Source of the DNA: Dehalococcoidia bacterium | GTDB taxonomy: Bacteria > Chloroflexota > Dehalococcoidia > Lucifugimonadales > Lucifugimonadaceae | Length of the DNA stretch: 45,457 bases | Direction of reading: 5' to 3' | NCBI GenBank assembly: GCA_009693115.1 | Contig: SHXW01000020.1 | Coordinates: 1 to 45,457 of the forward strand | Part shown: positions 41,291-45,457 of the stretch, piece after piece | Numbering within the stretch: the stretch's first letter is position 1 | How the letters are laid out: each line of letters begins with the position of its first letter | Notes under the pieces: model-generated | Databases searched by the model: none | Told to the model about the DNA's origin: nothing | The model's input: the letters and a program-made list of their open reading frames with translations, nothing else | Made by a program: the position numbers and the translations under genes

Positions 41291-44200
41291 TCAATGCGAG
41301 AGGTCCACGCCTTTGTTCCAGTCGCGTACAGCGCCCGCAAGATCTGTCATGGAAACTCTTCGCACCGTGCATTTCGGCAGGGCGCGCTGGAATGCAAGCC
41401 CATACGGCTTCGTCAGGATGCGCCGGTCGAGTATCACGAATGCGCCGCGGTCGGAGCGGGAGCGAATCAACCTCCCAAAGCCCTGCCTGAAGCGCAGGAC
41501 CGCCTCGGGCACCATGTACCCGTTGAACCCGTCTTCCCCGTAGAGTTCCGACCGCGCTGCGACGATCGGATCCGTGGGCACAGGGAATGGCAAACGGGCC
41601 ATGATAAGTGCCTTGATAGATACGGAATCCGGCCTCGACCGTCCTGCCGCTCCCACCGGGCCGTTTTCGACGGATCGCGCCGGTCCGGCTGCGCCCAGAT
41701 CCACCCCTTCCCACAGGCTCTGCGCGCCCATAGCCACTGCAGCGGGGGTCTCAGCGAGGGCGCGCATCACCCGGTGCGGGTTGCCGTCCGTCCCCTGCGC
41801 TATGACCCGTATGCCCTCCGCCTGTAACGCCGGCGCGATGCTTCTTCGCGCCGTCTCCAGCGCCGCGTTTGACGTGAAAAGCGCAAGTACACGGTCCCGA
41901 AGGGCCAGGGAGATACCCTGTATCGCCGCTGCCACGGCATTCGCATACCCGGGCGAACCGGGCTCGGGCATATCCTCTGGTACGACGACGAGGGCCGAGC
42001 TACGGTAATCAAACGGAGATCCCAGGACAAGCTCCCGCCCGCCTTCAAGTCCGACAGCTCCGCGCAGCCTGAGAAACCGGCCCACTCCCTGCGCCGGCTC
42101 TGGCACAGGATCGCTCAGAGTCGCGCCGATGAGCACCACACAGGGTTCTCTCTCGAACAGCTTTTCCTGGAGGATCGGCCCCACGCGCAGGGGAGCGCCG
42201 TTTACGGTCGTCCACTCTCTCCGGTCCGCGCTCGAAACCCAGTAGACCGTGTCTTCGTCTGGCTCGGTCACCGCCCGTTTGAGGCCATCACGCGCCTTTG
42301 TCAGGGTCTCAAACGCTGTATTGGCGTTCAGGAGCACCGCCGCCGCATCTTCACTCTCTGGAGCGGCCGACTCGACTTGAGAAATGAGCTGTCTCAGCGA
42401 CCTGATGAGTTCCGAAAGCGGGCCGTCCATGTTCTCCCACGCAAGTTCAAGTTCCTCCCATGAACGTTGCTTCCTGACGCCAGGAGTTATCCGCAGATCC
42501 GCACCTTCCTCGCCCGGCGCGGTCAGCTCTTTCGCCACGCGCCGTAGAGTGTTGAAGAGGAACCCAGTGCGATCGACTGCCTGCGTTGCGCAGGCCGTGG
42601 CTTGCGCAGCCGCGGCGGGGACGGCGCTGAGGGCTTCCGTCTTGGCCAGGGCCTGGTTGGTGCGGGCCAGGCCCGCGATCAGGCCGCGTTCACCTTGGAG
42701 GCTAGTCAGTTCGGCTGTGAGCAGAGACTCAGTTACCTGAAAGCCAAGATGTCTGGTTGCCACGGCTTCAAGGTGGTGCGCCTCGTCAATGATCAGGGTG
42801 TCGTGGGGCGGCAGCAGCCCGCCGCCCACCGCCATGTCTGACAGCAGAAGAGAATGGTTGATCACGATGATGTCTGCGCCGCGGGCTTCGTCACGCGCCT
42901 TCCTCAGAAAACACGGCGTGTCCTGTGGCGGGCAGCTTGCCGCGCCCTGCGCCGAGAGGCGTGTGAAGGCAGCGGTATCTCTGCCGAGGCCCAACTCCGA
43001 ACGGTCGCCCGTCTCCGTGTGCTGAAGCCAAAGCAGGCATTTGGATAGGACACGGGCATCCGATTCGGTGGGAGCGTCCGCCTGTACGGCATGCGCCCAT
43101 TTTCTGAAGCACAGGTAGTTCGCCCGGCCCTTGAGTTGGACCGCCCGCAGGCCGGCCACAGGCTTCTCCAGTCTTTCGAGCACAGACTTCGCTACCGGCA
43201 GGTCCTTGCCCAGCAACTGTTCCTGAAGGTTGATCGTGTTGGTAGATACGATCACCACGCCGCCGCCGGAAGCAGAGTGCAGCGCCGCCGGGACCAGATA
43301 GGCGAGGGTCTTGCCAACTCCTGTGCCGGCCTCGATGACAGCATGTTCCCTGCCCGCTATGGCAGAGGCTATCTCGGCGGCCATCTGCTCCTGCTGCGGC
43401 CTGCGTTCGTATCCCGGCATGTACTGTTCTATCTGCCCGCCTGCGCCGAACGCACTGGCTATGGCAGCTTTGAACCTGTCCACATCCGCGGAGCCGGGCC
43501 TCTGCACGCGGCTTGACCACGCGGCCCGCGCTCGCGGCCCAACACTTGCCATGTCCAGCCCGAGCGGCCCCACACTGGAAGGGCGTCGCCGCTGAGAGGA
43601 CCCGGCGAGGACTCGCTTCGCCAGCAACCCCATGGGCCATGAAGCTGAAGGGCTGATCTCCAGGAGGCGGTTGAGTACCGCCGGGTCGAGGTTGGCTAAA
43701 CGCTCGTTGAGGAGCACAAAGAGATCCCGGGTCGCCAGCGTGTCCGAAAGCGCGCGATGCGCCCTGCCCTGCCTCAGATTAAACCGGTTGGCCAGGGATT
43801 CGAGCCGATATTCAGTTTCGTCCGTCAGCAGAATGAACGCCATGTCATAGGTGTCATAGGCCGGGCCGTTGACCTGCACGCCGTGGCTACGAAGGAAGCC
43901 TGTATCGAAGCTGACGTTATGGCCTGCGACGGCGTGCCCGCCGATCAGTTCCCTCAGGCGGGCCGCGATCTGGTCAAACGCGGGAGCGGCGTCCACTTCT
44001 TTTTGCGTGATGCCCGTCAGCCCGATAATGAACGGCAGCATCTCACGCTGCGGGTTGACTAGCGTATTGAACTGGTCAATGGTCTGGACGCCATGCGGAG
44101 CGTCCGACGTGCTCCTGGCTGATCCGGCAATACCGGGCTGCAACCGCGGGATCCTGAACTTGACCGCGGCCACCTCGATGATCCTGTCCCTTGCCGGGTC

Positions 44201-44305
44201 GGTACCCGTCGTCTCGACATCGATGGCGACAATTACTTCATCATCGCCATTGGCGTTGGTTGCGGCGGATGACCGGTGGTTTTTCGTGCGGGAGTAGATG
44301 GTCAA
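41291..44305 (-). CDS. dinG: DinG-type helicase with N-terminal DnaQ-like exonuclease
   Basis: A fusion protein of 1004 aa. Residues about 24-190 form a DEDDh exonuclease: D29 and E31 in AIDVETTG, then NVSFDTGFLR, and HRALSDTLATRD. The C-terminal superfamily 2 helicase has EAGTGVGKTLAYLVPA (Walker A, K332), DEAHHLE near 506, and late RSDRGAFVILDRR with arginine-finger residues. Cysteines NYLC, ASC and PCFLRKAR suggest the XPD-like Fe-S cluster. This layout is Bacillus-type DinG (YpvA-like), acting on single-stranded ends and displaced DNA. TTG 44305 is the start with a weak upstream GGATGG. Two upstream inverted repeats lie at 44481-44495 and 44525-44556. Confidence 0.93.
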   Translation of the reverse strand: MTIYSRTKNHRSSAATNANGDDEVIVAIDVETTGTDPARDRIIEVAAVKFRIPRLQPGIAGSARSTSDAPHGVQTIDQFNTLVNPQREMLPFIIGLTGITQKEVDAAPAFDQIAARLRELIGGHAVAGHNVSFDTGFLRSHGVQVNGPAYDTYDMAFILLTDETEYRLESLANRFNLRQGRAHRALSDTLATRDLFVLLNERLANLDPAVLNRLLEISPSASWPMGLLAKRVLAGSSQRRRPSSVGPLGLDMASVGPRARAAWSSRVQRPGSADVDRFKAAIASAFGAGGQIEQYMPGYERRPQQEQMAAEIASAIAGREHAVIEAGTGVGKTLAYLVPAALHSASGGGVVIVSTNTINLQEQLLGKDLPVAKSVLERLEKPVAGLRAVQLKGRANYLCFRKWAHAVQADAPTESDARVLSKCLLWLQHTETGDRSELGLGRDTAAFTRLSAQGAASCPPQDTPCFLRKARDEARGADIIVINHSLLLSDMAVGGGLLPPHDTLIIDEAHHLEAVATRHLGFQVTESLLTAELTSLQGERGLIAGLARTNQALAKTEALSAVPAAAAQATACATQAVDRTGFLFNTLRRVAKELTAPGEEGADLRITPGVRKQRSWEELELAWENMDGPLSELIRSLRQLISQVESAAPESEDAAAVLLNANTAFETLTKARDGLKRAVTEPDEDTVYWVSSADRREWTTVNGAPLRVGPILQEKLFEREPCVVLIGATLSDPVPEPAQGVGRFLRLRGAVGLEGGRELVLGSPFDYRSSALVVVPEDMPEPGSPGYANAVAAAIQGISLALRDRVLALFTSNAALETARRSIAPALQAEGIRVIAQGTDGNPHRVMRALAETPAAVAMGAQSLWEGVDLGAAGPARSVENGPVGAAGRSRPDSVSIKALIMARLPFPVPTDPIVAARSELYGEDGFNGYMVPEAVLRFRQGFGRLIRSRSDRGAFVILDRRILTKPYGLAFQRALPKCTVRRVSMTDLAGAVRDWNKGVDLSH

Positions 44306-44480
44306 GATGTGGAGCCATCCAGAAAATATCTTGCTGAATTTGCTTGCGCTGAGCCAGTTGAAGGAGTTGCAACTTCTCCAGGTCAGCTACCGACAACGTT
44401 CTCCGGGTGGCCGTCAAGAAGAAGACACGATCGCTCTACCCTACCCTATGACTGGCTGAATGTGGGGGACATTGGCAGGG

Positions 44481-44495
44481 GGAACGCGATGTTCC
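44481..44495. promoter_or_regulatory. GGAAC-N5-GTTCC inverted repeat
   Basis: GGAAC (44481-44485) and GTTCC (44491-44495), perfect 5-bp arms. Half-sites resemble the LexA GAAC/GTTC core, but the spacer is 5 nt instead of the Bacillus type's 4, and it lies 176 bp upstream of dinG. The assignment as an SOS site is tentative. Confidence 0.3.
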
Positions 44496-44524
44496 ACCGG
44501 TGATTTTGTACATAACTCCGCTCG

Positions 44525-44556
44525 CTGTGAACGCTGCGCACCTGCATCGTTCACAG
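44525..44556. repeat. Strong 9-bp hairpin
   Basis: CTGTGAACG (44525-44533) and CGTTCACAG (44548-44556) are perfect complements around a 14-nt loop. It lies 144 nt past the ketopantoate reductase-like stop and may serve as a terminator or regulator site. Confidence 0.5.
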
Positions 44557-44598
44557 TCATTCCGAAACCTGACGAAGCGGCGGTGAGGAATCTGGGAA
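44556..44598. repeat. 'GTCATTCCGA...GAGGAATCTGGGA' dispersed repeat
   Basis: The stretch begins GTCATTCCGAAACC and ends GAGGAATCTGGGAAG. Degenerate copies with this layout are frequent between genes in Chloroflexota, and a complementary relative occurs at 14991-15015. Recognised by pattern memory, not by search. Confidence 0.45.
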
Positions 44599-44699
44599 GG
44601 CGGCATATGTTTCACTCCCTACCCAAATCCCTCGGCGATCAACCTCGGTATGACGGACAGCGGCAGACGCCAATAAAGCCAGACTGTTTGTGGACGCCC

Positions 44700-45457
44700 T
44701 CAGAACCCCGCAGAAACCAGGACATGCTCGATATTCGAGGGGTTGGGCTTCAGCCGCCCAGCGTCTATTGAACGCACACACTCGACGATGGCCTTCGTCG
44801 CAGGCACGGGTACTCCAACCTCATCAGCACGCCGGGCAACCATCCCGTTCATTTCATTGATCTCCGTGGGCCGGCCCTTGAGCGCGTCCTGACCCATCGA
44901 AGGCTTCCAGCTATCGCCGCGAGACCCGCGAGCCAGAGCGCCGTCAAGATCCTCGTAAACATCGCCCCTATCGGCAGCGGCCCATTTCGCGGCGTCCACG
45001 CCCCCGAAGGGCGGGATCCTATACCCCAGAGCAAGGCCCACACTGGCAGCTTCGGAGGCAAGGCGGATGGTGAGCTCGCGCCCGCGGGCATCCGCGGCGA
45101 TTTCAGACGAGCCGAGGCCCGACGCAGCGCTAACGGGGTTGCCCATTGAATTTGCGCAAAGCTTGGACCATCGTTCGCCCCACAGGTTGTCAGTAGTGCG
45201 AGCGCCGTCTATGGGATCAAGCATCTCGACAAGGTCCTTCAGCCGGGGTGAGACGCGGCCATCGTGTTCGCCAGCCCGGAACACATCGTGTCCCGCATCC
45301 CGGCGTTTCTTCTTGCCGCCGCGCTCCGCCCTGCCCGGCTCCCAGAGCGCAATCCGGATGCTGGACATGATGAGTCCGACTGCGCTCTGCGCGCCCACCG
45401 TGGCCGCCATCATAGGGTCGTTCCAGCAGTTCTGCGCGGAAACCATGTATCCGCCCG
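44700..45457 (-). CDS. Ketopantoate reductase-like protein (5' truncated)
   Basis: The C-terminal domain of the PanE/ApbA family, which reduces 2-dehydropantoate to pantoate in CoA synthesis; many paralogues act on other 2-ketoacids. Family elements are YMVSAQNCWNDP (the segment after the NADPH domain), RWSKLCANSMGNPVSAASG, with the conserved Lys and Asn, and SMGQDALKGRPTEINEMNG near the C-terminus, with Ser and Asp-Glu in the active-site region. ATG 45446 is internal: the frame continues as GY before it to the window edge, so the Rossmann half is missing. The gene belongs to the minus strand and ends 394 bp before dinG. Confidence 0.88.
   Translation of the reverse strand, partial: GGYMVSAQNCWNDPMMAATVGAQSAVGLIMSSIRIALWEPGRAERGGKKKRRDAGHDVFRAGEHDGRVSPRLKDLVEMLDPIDGARTTDNLWGERWSKLCANSMGNPVSAASGLGSSEIAADARGRELTIRLASEAASVGLALGYRIPPFGGVDAAKWAAADRGDVYEDLDGALARGSRGDSWKPSMGQDALKGRPTEINEMNGMVARRADEVGVPVPATKAIVECVRSIDAGRLKPNPSNIEHVLVSAGF

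Larger units (their letters stand above)
44306..44699. other. 394-bp spacer upstream of dinG
   Basis: No gene was recognised. It should contain the dinG promoter on the minus strand and the 3' flank of the ketopantoate reductase-like gene. Visible elements are the palindrome AGTTGCAACT (44367-44376 region), GGAAC/GTTCC (44481-44495), a strong 9-bp hairpin (44525-44556), and a dispersed repeat (44556-44598). Confidence 0.5.

Noticed and set aside
41235-41714. 160-codon N-terminal extension of ogg
   Set aside because: Runs inside dinG on the same strand in another frame; OGG domain begins at ATG 41234 with an SD.
42891-43640. 249-codon minus-strand frame within dinG
   Set aside because: Alternate frame of a gene with intact Walker A and DEAH motifs.
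1-45457. CRISPR array, rRNA, transposase, integrase or phage genes
   Set aside because: No regularly spaced repeats, no rRNA-like stretch and no recombinase motif seen on either strand.

Overview
The window is GC-rich bacterial DNA with dense, short-spaced genes on both strands. It most likely comes from an uncultivated Chloroflexota lineage of the SAR202/Dehalococcoidia type. The assignment is inferred from gene content: a DUF2298 (Chlor_Arch_YYY) protein next to a TIGR03663 (Agl23-like) membrane protein, a PAC2-family protein, two enolase-superfamily sugar-acid dehydratases, an OGG1-type 8-oxoguanine glycosylase, frequent TTG starts, and the short palindromic and 'GTCATTCCGA'-type repeats common in such genomes. 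No rRNA, CRISPR array, insertion sequence, integrase or phage gene was seen; this looks like a chromosomal core region with a metabolic accessory flavour.

Layout. 1-2100: the 3' end of a MetE-like methyltransferase, then an enolase-superfamily dehydratase (minus) and a 450-bp spacer. 2146-8030: a plus-strand run with a PAC2 protein, a translationally coupled protein of unknown function, a site-2 protease, prephenate dehydrogenase (tyrA), EPSP synthase (aroA) and guanylate kinase (gmk). 8215-10206: a double cupin and glycerate kinase. 10286-14868: lutABC-like genes (minus) diverging from L-2-hydroxyglutarate oxidase (lhgO, plus). 15031-19359: the E2 and E1 subunits of 2-oxoglutarate dehydrogenase (minus). 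19713-19810: a selenocysteine tRNA (selC, anticodon UCA). 20018-25542: thioredoxin and a three-gene NADH-oxidising module (nuoE-nuoF-nuoG, minus). 25922-28708: a second enolase-superfamily dehydratase with a possible pseudoknot leader, a glyoxalase-fold protein and an SDR oxidoreductase. 29083-32300: a tRNA nucleotidyltransferase-like protein diverging from rnc and ftsY. 32446-39965: a four-gene membrane and glycan cluster (DUF2298, Agl23-like, flippase-like, FAD oxidoreductase). 40266-44305: ogg and a DinG-type exonuclease/helicase. 44700-end: a ketopantoate reductase-like gene running off the window.

How the genes may work together. The central block reads as a 2-hydroxyacid and central-carbon unit. 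LhgO makes 2-oxoglutarate from L-2-hydroxyglutarate, SucAB takes it to succinyl-CoA, LutABC oxidises lactate or a related hydroxyacid, glycerate kinase brings glycerate into lower glycolysis, and NuoEFG handles the NADH. The enolase-superfamily proteins, SDR and cupin fit sugar-acid catabolism. The 32446-39965 cluster probably builds or exports an envelope glycoconjugate that has not been described.

The observations most worth following are the selenocysteine tRNA with no visible selenoprotein, the H-type pseudoknot abutting the Shine-Dalgarno of the second dehydratase, the uncharacterised membrane cluster, a CTG start for ftsY, an Asp-to-Asn change in the catalytic DxD of the tRNA nucleotidyltransferase, and a repeat-derived insertion inside lutB.
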